Assembly (NCBI GenBank): GCA_025464345.1
Contig: JAODGP010000056.1
Coordinates: 1-28,503, forward strand
DNA from: Methanosarcinales archaeon
GTDB lineage: Archaea > Halobacteriota > Syntropharchaeia > Alkanophagales > Methanospirareceae
Direction of reading: 5' to 3'
Length of the DNA stretch: 28,503 nt
In this document: piece by piece, positions 7,744 through 15,226 of the stretch
Layout of the letters: every line of letters begins with the position of its first letter
Numbering within the stretch: position 1 is the stretch's first letter
Position numbers and translations under genes: made by a program
Notes under the pieces: generated by a model
What the model saw: the letters and a program-made list of their open reading frames with translations, nothing else
What the model was told of the DNA's origin: nothing
Database searches by the model: none

Positions 7744-9939
7744 TCACACATAAGCGTATTTCACGAAATCCTCCGCCTTTGATTTGAATGTATTCTGCAC
7801 TTCCGGCGGTGCAGAAGGCTTCACTGTCTTAATAGCAGCCTCCAGATGCTGCTTCTTTATCACCACGTTCTTCACTGCTTCTTTTATATGTTCCGCGGGT
7901 ACGCCCGAATTGATGAACTCACGCAGAGCATTCATCACCGCTTCCCGCACTATTGCTGCTATATCCGCACCTACATAGTTCTCAGTCTGCTTCGCAAGTT
8001 CTTCTATGTCAACATCTCTGGCTACTGGCTTGCCTCTTAGATGCACCTCAAATATCTTCTTCCGCTCCTCTACGTCCGGTAGTGGAATGTATATCAACCG
8101 GTCGAGTCGTCCGGGTCGGAGTAATGCCGGATCAACCATGTCCGGGCGGTTTGTCGCGCCTATAACAACCACCTCCTTCAACTCCTCCAGACCGTCCATC
8201 TCGGTAAGCATCTGAGATACCACCCGCTCCGTAACATGCGAGTCATAACCGCCGCCGCGTACCGGCGCTATCGAATCTATCTCATCGAGGAATACGATAC
8301 ATGGCGCCGCCTGCTTCGCTTTCCTGAATATCTCACGAACCGCTCGTTCACTCTCTCCCACCCATTTGGATAGCAATTCCGGACCCTTGATTGATATGAA
8401 GTTCGCTTCGCTCTCGTTCGCCACTGCCTTCGCCAGCATCGTCTTACCGGTGCCAGGCGGTCCAAACAGGAGTATACCCTTTGGTGGCGTGGATTTGAGA
8501 TGAGCAAACGCGTCGGGATACTTCAGCGGCCATTCCACAACCTCCTTCAATTCCTGCTTCACTCGCTCCAGACCGCCGATATCATCCCATCTGACATTCG
8601 GTACCTCCACAAATACCTCACGTAACGCAGAAGGTTCGGTATTCTTCAACGCCTCCTTGAAATCGTCTCTCGTCACCCGTAACTTCTCCATCACTTCCGG
8701 CGGGATGTCCTTATCCATATCTATCTCGGGCAGTATCCTGCGGAGTGCATGCATCGCCGCCTCCTTACACAGCGTGGCGAGGTCCGCGCCAACGAACCCG
8801 TGCGTAAGATCAGCCAGCTCCTTCAGGTCCACATCATCGGCAAGTGGCATACCCCGTGTATGCACCTGCAGTATCTCCTCCCGCCCGTTTCTGTCCGGTA
8901 TGCCTATCTCTATCTCACGATCAAACCTGCCACCACGCCTTAACGCCTCATCAAGTGCATTCGGTCGGTTCGTAGCGCCAACAACAACCACCTGCCCGCG
9001 TGACTGTAAACCATCCATAAGCGCCAGTAGCTGAGCAACGACACGCCGTTCCACCTCGCCCGTTGTCTCTCCTCGCTTCGGCGCTATCGAATCTATCTCA
9101 TCAATGAATATGATAGAAGGCGCGGTCTTGCCCGCCTCCTCAAATATGTCTCGCAGATGCTTCTCGCTCTCTCCATAGAACTTGCTCATTATCTCAGGAC
9201 CCGAGATGGAATAGAAATTCGCATCGGTCTCGTTCGCCACCGCCTTCGCTATCAATGTCTTGCCCGTGCCCGGTGGTCCATGAAGAAGTACACCCTTCGG
9301 CGGCTCTATACCCAGCCGCTCGAATAGCTCCGGATGGCGCAATGGCAGCTCTATCATCTCCCGGATCATCCCTATCTCGCGTTTCAAACCGCCTATGTCC
9401 TCATAAGTCACGTGCGGTACGCCCACCCGCTCCTCACGCGCCTTCCGCAGTATTATCTCAGTGTTCAGATCCGGTATCACCGTACCCGGCGGTACTGTAT
9501 TGGTAACCACGAACGTTATGGGATTACCGAGCATCTCAACCCTTATGATCTGTCCTTTCGTTATTGGACGCCCTTTCAATATCCTCGCCAGGTAACGTTC
9601 GCCACCCGCGATTCTCACAGGCTGCGTGGGCTCGAGCGTGATCCTCCTCGCTTCTTTCACCCTCGTCTTCCGCACACGCACACGGTCATCAATCGCAACA
9701 CCGGCATTACTCCTTATGTTACCATCAATTCTGATTATGTTCTTATCACTATCAGGGGCATAACCGGGCCAGACAATAGCAGTTGCGATATTCTTTCCCT
9801 CTATCTCCACCACATCCCCTGTAACAACGCCAAGCTTACGCATTGTATCAGCATCTATCCGTGCTATGCCCCGTCCGGCATCACGATGGTACGCTTCCGC
9901 TACGCGGAGCACCACCTCTCTTCTCTCTTCATCCGTCAT
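7744..9939 (-). CDS. CDC48/VAT-type AAA+ ATPase (two AAA domains)
   Basis: A hexameric unfoldase that pulls proteins apart with ATP and can feed the archaeal proteasome; cytoplasmic. The 731 residues start with the double-psi-barrel/N domain (about 1-170). Domain D1 follows with Walker A GPPGTGKT (221-228) and Walker B IIFIDE (276-281), then D2 with Walker A GPPGTGKT (493-500) and Walker B IVFLDE (548-553). Arginine-finger blocks GGRFDREIEIG and PGRLDRLIYIPLPD are present. The C-terminus is KYAYV; its AYV fits the HbYX (hydrophobic-Tyr-X) tail used to dock on the 20S proteasome. The start is supported by a Shine-Dalgarno (GAGAGGTG on the minus strand, 9945-9952) and a TATA box. The family is certain; the symbol (cdc48 or vat) varies. 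Confidence 0.96.
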   Translation of the reverse strand: MTDEERREVVLRVAEAYHRDAGRGIARIDADTMRKLGVVTGDVVEIEGKNIATAIVWPGYAPDSDKNIIRIDGNIRSNAGVAIDDRVRVRKTRVKEARRITLEPTQPVRIAGGERYLARILKGRPITKGQIIRVEMLGNPITFVVTNTVPPGTVIPDLNTEIILRKAREERVGVPHVTYEDIGGLKREIGMIREMIELPLRHPELFERLGIEPPKGVLLHGPPGTGKTLIAKAVANETDANFYSISGPEIMSKFYGESEKHLRDIFEEAGKTAPSIIFIDEIDSIAPKRGETTGEVERRVVAQLLALMDGLQSRGQVVVVGATNRPNALDEALRRGGRFDREIEIGIPDRNGREEILQVHTRGMPLADDVDLKELADLTHGFVGADLATLCKEAAMHALRRILPEIDMDKDIPPEVMEKLRVTRDDFKEALKNTEPSALREVFVEVPNVRWDDIGGLERVKQELKEVVEWPLKYPDAFAHLKSTPPKGILLFGPPGTGKTMLAKAVANESEANFISIKGPELLSKWVGESERAVREIFRKAKQAAPCIVFLDEIDSIAPVRGGGYDSHVTERVVSQMLTEMDGLEELKEVVVIGATNRPDMVDPALLRPGRLDRLIYIPLPDVEERKKIFEVHLRGKPVARDVDIEELAKQTENYVGADIAAIVREAVMNALREFINSGVPAEHIKEAVKNVVIKKQHLEAAIKTVKPSAPPEVQNTFKSKAEDFVKYAYV

Positions 9940-9974
9940 CTTACACCTCTCAGTTATAGTTAGAGTTTAAAAAT

Positions 9975-9984
9975 CTTTATATAT
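9975..9984 (-). promoter_or_regulatory. TATA box for cdc48
   Basis: The minus strand reads ATATATAAAG. The predicted transcript start is near 9953, just before the Shine-Dalgarno GAGAGGTG and ATG 9939. The box nearly touches the stop codon of the upstream PLD-family gene, so cdc48 appears to have its own promoter. Confidence 0.5.
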
Positions 9985-9985
9985 G

Positions 9986-11686
9986 TCATCGCATCTGATG
10001 CCGCCTCACCACCAGAAATACGAGATAAACGAGAGCAAGAGTGAATATAATGTATAGACTCCTTCTCACATCGCCCGATCTCTCTGCCTCATGCGAGCCA
10101 TTCCAGTCATGAAGGAATACCTGTTCATAAAAAGAAGCGATTTCAGGATCATCTATTATCACTCCCACCTCACGGTTATAAATGGATTTCGTATTCCAGT
10201 TCAATGAAGAGATAAGCACTTCCCTGCCGTCCACTATCAATCCTTTGTTGTGCACCTTCACCAGACCGAGTGATTCCAGATCAGCCAGCCTCGCCTCCAG
10301 GCTCAAATTACGCGCTCGTGCTATCCTGTTCAGTTCAGATACCACCTCGTCATTGTTGTTATCGCCCTCTAAATACCGTGAATCCAGCAGGATCTTCACA
10401 TCACAGCCACGCTGTGCTGCTTCTATAAGAGCAGTAATGAACGGGTTCAGTTCATCTCCCCAGTTAAGCCTCGCGGAGAATTGTTCCACATATATGTACG
10501 ATCTTGCATTCTTTATCATCCGTAATATCTCGCTCATAGCAGAATCAGGTGCCAGAACAGGAATCAACGAGAAATTGCATTTCATGGTACGTGGTTCAAA
10601 TTGGGTCTCCATACCGATCCTTACGTTCTGGTATTCATTTTCATATTCATACCGGCTACACCTGAGATCCATACTTACAGCACGCTGGAAATCGTCGAAG
10701 AATACCGATTTGAAGTACCGCGCTATCTCTCGGTTCCTTATCACAATGCCCCAACCGCGATTGCCCTCGCCGTTCCATGGCACACCGGTGTATTTCCAGT
10801 TCTCAGACATTATTATCAGGGTTTCATCATCTATAATCGCATATTTCGCATGATTCAGGAATCTATCGTGGGAAAACCGTACAAAACCGCCATTATCTTC
10901 TATCTGCGCGGCAATACATCGTTCCGCATCTCCCATACCACCCACTGGCTTGACTTCCAGCAGGAGGTGAACCCTTACACCCCTATTCATGGCGCGTAGA
11001 AGATATTCGTTCAGTCTGGAATGGTCAAATTCATAGAGGTTAAGGTATATAGAAGAAGTTGCATTGTCCAGCTCCCGTTTCAGGACTGCGAAGCTGCAAT
11101 CAGGTGATACGAAAGTGGTAACCCCGGTATTGACGGCATGTACCGGCTCAGGCGGGTGATAATACGCGCCAGGTGCCAGAATGACCCAGTCGCATGCGGA
11201 ATCCGTGTCCAGATAGCCCTTACGGTGGAACGCCATCCCCTCTATTGGCTTAACCAGTGGTGAACCGTGCCAGCCGGCATCATCATAGCGTGAATCACCG
11301 TATATTACCGCGTCCACAACTCTGCCGTGATCGTCACGCAGGATGAGCTCGTCACCACGATTACGCAACGCGAAACTTTGAGTGTTCATAATCACGACTT
11401 CCGCGTCCGGGCGAGCATATGCGGCATCCTTATTCGTAAGGTAGAGTTCACCACCTGGTGGTATAGCGAGATGAGGTAAATAGACTTCCGCCTCGTTATC
11501 CGTTATGCTCCAGTTCGTTAGATTCACCGAATGAGCACATGGGTTCGTTAATACAATATACTCGTCCGGTTCTCCTTTCATAGTAGTATCAGGGTAGAAT
11601 TCGGTTATCAGCATGGTGGAATAAGCATGGCACGGAATGCACGACATGCATATCAGCAGGATTGGCAGCAGTATCAACTTAAGCAT
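9986..11686 (-). CDS. Secreted, membrane-anchored lamin-tail + phospholipase D-like protein
   Basis: 566 residues with an N-terminal signal peptide (hydrophobic 3-20, likely cut after CHA, residue 21). A lamin-tail domain follows (about 24-150; LITEFYPDT, DEYIVLTNP, LTNWSITDNE), then two phospholipase D-type domains. Each has an intact HxKx4D motif: HAKYAIID near 279 and HNKGLIVD near 478. A C-terminal transmembrane helix (about 540-560) ends in the basic tail RRHQMR. The architecture implies an enzyme on the outer face of the membrane acting on phosphodiester bonds, in lipid or nucleic acid. Lamin-tail/PLD and lamin-tail/nuclease pairings are known in secreted prokaryotic proteins. The substrate cannot be read from sequence. 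It is divergent from the Cas4-like gene. Confidence 0.88.
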   Translation of the reverse strand: MLKLILLPILLICMSCIPCHAYSTMLITEFYPDTTMKGEPDEYIVLTNPCAHSVNLTNWSITDNEAEVYLPHLAIPPGGELYLTNKDAAYARPDAEVVIMNTQSFALRNRGDELILRDDHGRVVDAVIYGDSRYDDAGWHGSPLVKPIEGMAFHRKGYLDTDSACDWVILAPGAYYHPPEPVHAVNTGVTTFVSPDCSFAVLKRELDNATSSIYLNLYEFDHSRLNEYLLRAMNRGVRVHLLLEVKPVGGMGDAERCIAAQIEDNGGFVRFSHDRFLNHAKYAIIDDETLIIMSENWKYTGVPWNGEGNRGWGIVIRNREIARYFKSVFFDDFQRAVSMDLRCSRYEYENEYQNVRIGMETQFEPRTMKCNFSLIPVLAPDSAMSEILRMIKNARSYIYVEQFSARLNWGDELNPFITALIEAAQRGCDVKILLDSRYLEGDNNNDEVVSELNRIARARNLSLEARLADLESLGLVKVHNKGLIVDGREVLISSLNWNTKSIYNREVGVIIDDPEIASFYEQVFLHDWNGSHEAERSGDVRRSLYIIFTLALVYLVFLVVRRHQMR

Positions 11687-11721
11687 GAATATCCCATATC
11701 TATACTAATTGCTTAATATTT
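11687..11721. promoter_or_regulatory. Divergent promoter region between PLD-like and Cas4-like genes
   Basis: This is only 35 bases long. On the minus strand AATATTAAG (11712-11720) sits about 30 bases before ATG 11686. On the plus strand ATATCTATA (11696-11704) sits about 22 bases before ATG 11722. Neither start has a Shine-Dalgarno, so both transcripts are probably leaderless. Confidence 0.4.
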
Positions 11722-12498
11722 ATGATGACCGTGCGGGTATCTGAGCTGGTGCAATACCAGATATGCCCCCGACTGGTATATTTTGGTGCTCGCAATCATG
11801 AGCTACAGTCGCAGACCGCAGTGAAGCTGAGGAGCAGGATCGAGGGATTCATACTGAAAGAATTCGCATTTAACCTCCACAGGATCATCAATTGCGAGGC
11901 TGATATACCAGACGTGATGAGCGACATACTGGACTCTCTGCCCCTGATATATCGTGAGGAACTGACGGACCAGATTGATTTAGAGCCGCTAAGAGAGAAT
12001 TTCCAGCGTATTATAAACGATAAATGGTTGAAGAAACTACAGAGCACACGTGAACTGGAACTGGAACTGGTACATGGCTATGAACGTGAACGGGTGCTAT
12101 ATTCTGATAAGCTGAACCTGAGTGGCAGTGTGGACAAATTGATAATTGCAGATGAAGAGGAGATACCATGCATAATAAAGACCGGTAAGTCGCCGGAATA
12201 TGGTGTGTGGCGTAGTGATCGCCTTCAACTGGCGGCATATGCGATGCTGATCGAGGACGAATTCAGGCGAACGGTGAGGCGAGGGCTCGTACAGTACATA
12301 AGGGATGCGGAGTTCCGTGAAGTCCAGATAAGAAGGGCGGATCGTGCAATGGTATTACAGGTGTTGAAGCGCGTGAAGCGCGTGAAGCGGGGCGTGTTCC
12401 CGGATAGAAGCAGGAATGCACCATGTGAAAGCTGCACCTATGCTGATATATGCAATACACGGAAGACGTTTCTATCTGTATTGTTCGGGCAAAAATAG
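11722..12498 (+). CDS. Cas4/RecB-like PD-(D/E)XK family protein, stand-alone
   Basis: Cas4 proteins are iron-sulfur nucleases that trim DNA ends. The 258 residues show the Cas4 layout: an N-terminal Cys in YQICPRLVYF (Cys15), GSVDKLI with Asp138, IIKTGKSPEYG with Lys153, the QLAAYAML motif (Gln169, Tyr173), and a C-terminal cluster C-x2-C-x5-C (Cys235, Cys238, Cys244). With Cys15 this gives four ligands for a 4Fe-4S cluster. The acidic residue normally two before the active-site lysine appears to be Ile151, so catalysis may be altered or this may be a feature of the archaeal subfamily. No cas1/cas2 is adjacent. Tandem duplications GAACTG x3 (12052-12070) and GCGTGAAGC x2 (12371-12388) are within the coding sequence. 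It could also be a RecB-like repair nuclease. Confidence 0.8.
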   Translation: MMTVRVSELVQYQICPRLVYFGARNHELQSQTAVKLRSRIEGFILKEFAFNLHRIINCEADIPDVMSDILDSLPLIYREELTDQIDLEPLRENFQRIINDKWLKKLQSTRELELELVHGYERERVLYSDKLNLSGSVDKLIIADEEEIPCIIKTGKSPEYGVWRSDRLQLAAYAMLIEDEFRRTVRRGLVQYIRDAEFREVQIRRADRAMVLQVLKRVKRVKRGVFPDRSRNAPCESCTYADICNTRKTFLSVLFGQK

Positions 12499-12502
12499 AA
12501 AG

Positions 12503-12511
12503 TTTTATATA
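12503..12511 (+). promoter_or_regulatory. TATA box for the Yip1-like gene
   Basis: TTTTATATA lies 32-40 bases before ATG 12543, just after the Cas4-like stop. The predicted transcript start is near 12534, leaving a leader of under ten bases. Confidence 0.5.
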
Positions 12512-12542
12512 GGGCATCTTCTGAACTACAGAACGATGCAAG

Positions 12543-13124
12543 ATGCTGGAGCAGATACGTGGATTCGCGTTTAATCCTGCGCGGCAGTTTGGAGATGTGA
12601 AGGATGCTTCGCTACGCGATGCGTACAGGTATTACATACCGCTTCTGGCTTTTCTCGGTGCTATCCTCGCAATTGTTGTGGTGATTGTGGCGAACTGGAT
12701 GGTGTCCATGCTGAGCTTATCTCGGCTTGAACTGATGCCGGGCTTACCGGAGCTTGGCAAGATGATCCCCGTGCTCGGTGTGGCTACCTTCGCAGGTGTC
12801 ATCGTACTGGGTATCATAGCTTCGTTCTACATCGCCGTCTGGCTCCATATATGGGTATATCTACTTGGTGGCAGGAAAGGACTGCGGCAGACCACGAAGG
12901 CTATTGTGTATGGCGTAACTCCATGCCTGATACTCGGCTGGCTCGCTCCCGTTAACATTCTGATTGTGCCTTTATGGGCGATTATAGTGATAATCAGTGG
13001 CGTAATAGAGCTCCACGAGCTGTCACCCGGCAGATCTATCATAGCAGTCTTACTGGCGATTCTTGTCCCCGTAATAGTTGCCGTGGCTGCAATTATGCCG
13101 ATAGCCTCTTCGTTACTTTCGTGA
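12543..13124 (+). CDS. Yip1-domain integral membrane protein
   Basis: 193 residues with a short cytoplasmic start (FNPARQFGDVKDASLRDAYRY) followed by about five hydrophobic helices: residues 31-55, 75-100, 118-140, 142-155 and 168-190. The N-terminal 'NP...F...' region followed by a multi-helix bundle with repeated prolines (TPCLILGWLAPVNIL) is the pattern of archaeal Yip1-family proteins. In eukaryotes Yip1 proteins bind Rab GTPases; their prokaryotic role is unknown. It has its own TATA box and ends seven bases from the convergent MoaB gene. Membrane location is certain from hydrophobicity; the family call is likely. Confidence 0.75.
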   Translation: MLEQIRGFAFNPARQFGDVKDASLRDAYRYYIPLLAFLGAILAIVVVIVANWMVSMLSLSRLELMPGLPELGKMIPVLGVATFAGVIVLGIIASFYIAVWLHIWVYLLGGRKGLRQTTKAIVYGVTPCLILGWLAPVNILIVPLWAIIVIISGVIELHELSPGRSIIAVLLAILVPVIVAVAAIMPIASSLLS

Positions 13125-13131
13125 CGCCCGG

Positions 13132-13641
13132 TTATTCTCGCACGTGCCTCATCATATGCGGTATCTCAGGCAATATTATCTCTTCAAGTGCGAGTTTTAC
13201 CGCGTCAGGAGAGCCGGGCAGGCAAAATACCAGCTTACCGGCTATCACTCCTGCAATTGCGCGACTCAATATCGCCGCAGTGCCTACCTGTTCGTAGCTC
13301 TTCAACCTGAAGAGTTCGCCGAAGCCCGGTAAATCCTTCTCTATCAGCCCTGATACCGTCTCGATCGTTATGTCATTCCTGGTCAGACCGGTGCCGCCCG
13401 ATGTGATGATGAAATCGGCGTCGGAACCCAGTGCTTCCTCTATACTGCGACGTATGCGCTCACCTACATCAGGTATCACATCGTAATAGACCACCTCATG
13501 CCCTCTTTGCATCAACAGTGATTTAGCAATAGAGCCTGAGACGTCCTCCCCCTTATCCCTGTACTTTGAGGTGCTTATCGTGAGTACCGCGCACTTATAA
13601 TGCTGCTTTATTCCTGCTCTGTGCTTCTCAGGTGTTGACAT
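13132..13641 (-). CDS. moaB: MoaB/Mog family molybdopterin adenylyltransferase
   Basis: Attaches AMP to molybdopterin during molybdenum (or tungsten) cofactor formation; cytoplasmic. The 169 residues form one MoCF-binding domain: CAVLTISTSKYRDKGEDVSG near the start, the central TSGGTGLTRNDITIE motif near 83-97, the SRAIAGVIAGKLVFCLPGSP block near 134-152, and an ending with EIILPEIPHMM. The frame is open to an ATG at 13656, but the start at 13641 (MSTPEKHR) is preferred: it matches the usual MoaB N-terminus, and a TATA-like GATAAATAC (13665-13673) sits about 28 bases upstream, ideal for a leaderless message. It is divergent from the PfkB kinase and convergent with the Yip1-like gene. Confidence 0.9.
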   Translation of the reverse strand: MSTPEKHRAGIKQHYKCAVLTISTSKYRDKGEDVSGSIAKSLLMQRGHEVVYYDVIPDVGERIRRSIEEALGSDADFIITSGGTGLTRNDITIETVSGLIEKDLPGFGELFRLKSYEQVGTAAILSRAIAGVIAGKLVFCLPGSPDAVKLALEEIILPEIPHMMRHVRE

Positions 13642-13664
13642 GTATAAGTAAATCATGGTTCAAT

Positions 13665-13673
13665 AGTATTTAT
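13665..13673 (-). promoter_or_regulatory. TATA-like box for moaB
   Basis: The minus strand reads GATAAATAC, centred about 28 bases before ATG 13641. This spacing supports the shorter moaB start and a leaderless transcript. Confidence 0.4.
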
Positions 13674-13683
13674 CGGCGAGCAT

Positions 13684-14562
13684 ATGGCGATAGATGTTGC
13701 AGGCATAGGTGCTTTGAATTATGATGTGCTATATGTGGTGGAGCGAATAGCCCGCGCGGGTGAAGAAGTGGGTATCATAGACATGATAAAAGCACCGGGT
13801 GGCTCGGCAGCCAATACTATAATTGCTCTGGCGCGGCTTGGTGTTGACACAGGCTTCATCGGCATACTTGGTAATGATAAAGAGGGCGGGATAATCCTTG
13901 ATGCGTTTCGCCGTGAGCATGTCGAGACACGGATAAAGGTGGTGGATGGCTGTACAGGTGCAGCAATCGGATTTATAGACTCAAGAGGCGAGCGAACACT
14001 GTATATTTATCCAGGTGTGAACAGCCTGCTGGATATTTCAGATATAGATATGGAGTTTGTGACCGGAGCGAGATTCGTACATATGAGCTCTTTCGTTAAC
14101 CTCAAGCAACTGAAGCTGCAAACCGAGCTGGCAGCACACCTGAAGAAGCTCAGTTTCAGTCCGGGGATGTTATGCAACAGATACAGGTTAGAGGATCTCA
14201 GCACGCTTATAGAGCGAAGTGAGGTGGTATTCCTCAATGCAGAAGAGCTGAAATCGCTGACAGGGTATGATTATGAGCATGGTGCTGCCGGGCTGCTTGA
14301 TATCGGTGCATCTATTATTTGTGTGACACTCGGTGAGCGTGGTTGCTATGTTGCGACCAGAGAAGGCGAATCGTATCAGGTAGAGGCGTATCCGACCAGA
14401 GTTGTGGACACGACAGGTGCCGGAGATGCGTTCGCTGCCGGGTTCCTGTACGGGCTGTTGCACCGTAAGAGCATATATGATTGTGCCAGAACGGGTAATC
14501 TGCTGGCTTCTTATTGCATTCGCGAGTACGGTAGCCGGAAAGGGCTGCCACATACACTATAA
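13684..14562 (+). CDS. PfkB/ribokinase-family sugar or nucleoside kinase
   Basis: Transfers phosphate from a nucleotide to a sugar or nucleoside hydroxyl; cytoplasmic. The 292 residues have the PfkB framework: the start GIGALNYDVLYVVERI, the N-terminal signature APGGSAANTIIALARLG (about 37-53), GILGNDKEG near 59, the NAEEL strand near 195, and the C-terminal signature VVDTTGAGDAFAAGF (240-254) with catalytic Asp248. The length is normal. The substrate is not evident; archaeal PfkB proteins include nucleoside, ribose-1-phosphate and other sugar kinases. It starts 42 bases from the divergent moaB and ends 54 bases before the next gene, which has its own Shine-Dalgarno. Confidence 0.9.
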   Translation: MAIDVAGIGALNYDVLYVVERIARAGEEVGIIDMIKAPGGSAANTIIALARLGVDTGFIGILGNDKEGGIILDAFRREHVETRIKVVDGCTGAAIGFIDSRGERTLYIYPGVNSLLDISDIDMEFVTGARFVHMSSFVNLKQLKLQTELAAHLKKLSFSPGMLCNRYRLEDLSTLIERSEVVFLNAEELKSLTGYDYEHGAAGLLDIGASIICVTLGERGCYVATREGESYQVEAYPTRVVDTTGAGDAFAAGFLYGLLHRKSIYDCARTGNLLASYCIREYGSRKGLPHTL

Positions 14563-14616
14563 CCCGGAGATGTTTATTAAAGCCAGAATTATTATATTAT
14601 AAAGGAGGTGATGCCT

Positions 14617-14769
14617 ATGTGTAGTGTAGGAGATGTGAGTTTCGACCTGGAGATAGAAGAGCTGGAGATGGAGCGGTACAGATGCATTGAGTGCGGTAAC
14701 AAGTTTGAAGCGATGGGCGAGAAGGTAGTATGCCCTGCCTGCCAGTCTGAGAACGTAGAGAAGATATGA
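14617..14769 (+). CDS. Small zinc-ribbon protein, 50 residues
   Basis: The protein MCSVGDVSFDLEIEELEMER has an acidic start, then a rubredoxin-like pair of CxxC knuckles, CIEC (23-26) and CPAC (39-42), and ends in NVEKI. Two ATGs are in frame (14611 and 14617). The Shine-Dalgarno GGAGGTG (14604-14610) abuts the first and lies seven bases before the second, so 14617 is the likely start. A TATA-like TTATATTAT (14591-14599) sits upstream. The stop overlaps the next ATG (ATGA at 14766-14769), showing translational coupling with the unknown protein and then PyrKD. The function is unknown; metal binding is clear from the cysteines. Confidence 0.8.
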   Translation: MCSVGDVSFDLEIEELEMERYRCIECGNKFEAMGEKVVCPACQSENVEKI

Positions 14770-15224
14770 TCCGCCTGCGGAGCGATGAGATGCTCATTGT
14801 GCACGGCGATAGCGGTACCATAGGAGTGGTGAAATCGGGCGTAAGGAAGCAGTTCTTTGTTGATACCCCCGGAGGTGAGTATGTGCTGGCGCTGGACACC
14901 GAGGATATACTCGTTGCTTCGGCTTTCGGTACGGGTGACCGGATACTGAAAGGGTTGAGGTGCGTTCTATACATCATTCGGGAGCTGGGTTCGCCACTGA
15001 TTGTACTGCCGGCGGACCATCCAGCATCTGCTCGCCTCAAATTCGTGGTATCCGCGGGCAAACGTGTTGTTATAAGTTGCAATATCAAGCCAGGGACACA
15101 TCCGGAGCAGCATTTGCTCTGTGGCATGCCTGAATTTGAAGGTGTGGAATTCCTCGCGGTTGAAGGCGGCGTGGAATTGAAAGGTCTCGAAACGCCGAGT
15201 TATGAGCATATCAGCTTCGTATAA
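14766..15224 (+). CDS. Uncharacterised archaeal protein, 152 residues
   Basis: Not recognised. A soluble protein with a beta-rich N-terminus (MLIVHGDSGTIGVVKSGVRK), an ALDTEDILVASAFGTGDRIL segment, a middle LGSPLIVLPADHPASARL stretch, and a conserved-looking C-terminal block with HPEQHLLCGMPEFEGVEF. The last has a His/Cys pattern (His111, His115, Cys118) that could bind metal or act in catalysis, then EGGVELKG. There is no signal peptide or membrane segment. It overlaps the zinc-ribbon stop by four bases and ends two bases before the PyrKD start, so all three are made from one message. Context suggests a link to dihydroorotate oxidation or its electron carriers, but that is inference. Confidence 0.75.
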   Translation: MIRLRSDEMLIVHGDSGTIGVVKSGVRKQFFVDTPGGEYVLALDTEDILVASAFGTGDRILKGLRCVLYIIRELGSPLIVLPADHPASARLKFVVSAGKRVVISCNIKPGTHPEQHLLCGMPEFEGVEFLAVEGGVELKGLETPSYEHISFV

Positions 15225-15226
15225 GC

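Noticed and set aside
9334..9963. 209-residue plus-strand open frame
   Set aside because: It runs antisense to cdc48, is rich in Pro, His, Tyr and Arg with no domain texture, and exists because of the codon bias of the real gene.
10182..10853. 223-residue plus-strand open frame
   Set aside because: Antisense to the lamin-tail/PLD gene, whose domains and catalytic motifs are clear; the Ser/Arg-rich translation is typical of a shadow frame.
12052..12388. Short tandem repeats GAACTG x3 and GCGTGAAGC x2
   Set aside because: Both are in frame within the Cas4-like gene (coding Leu-Glu and Lys-Arg-Val repeats) and are too short to be CRISPR or regulatory repeats.
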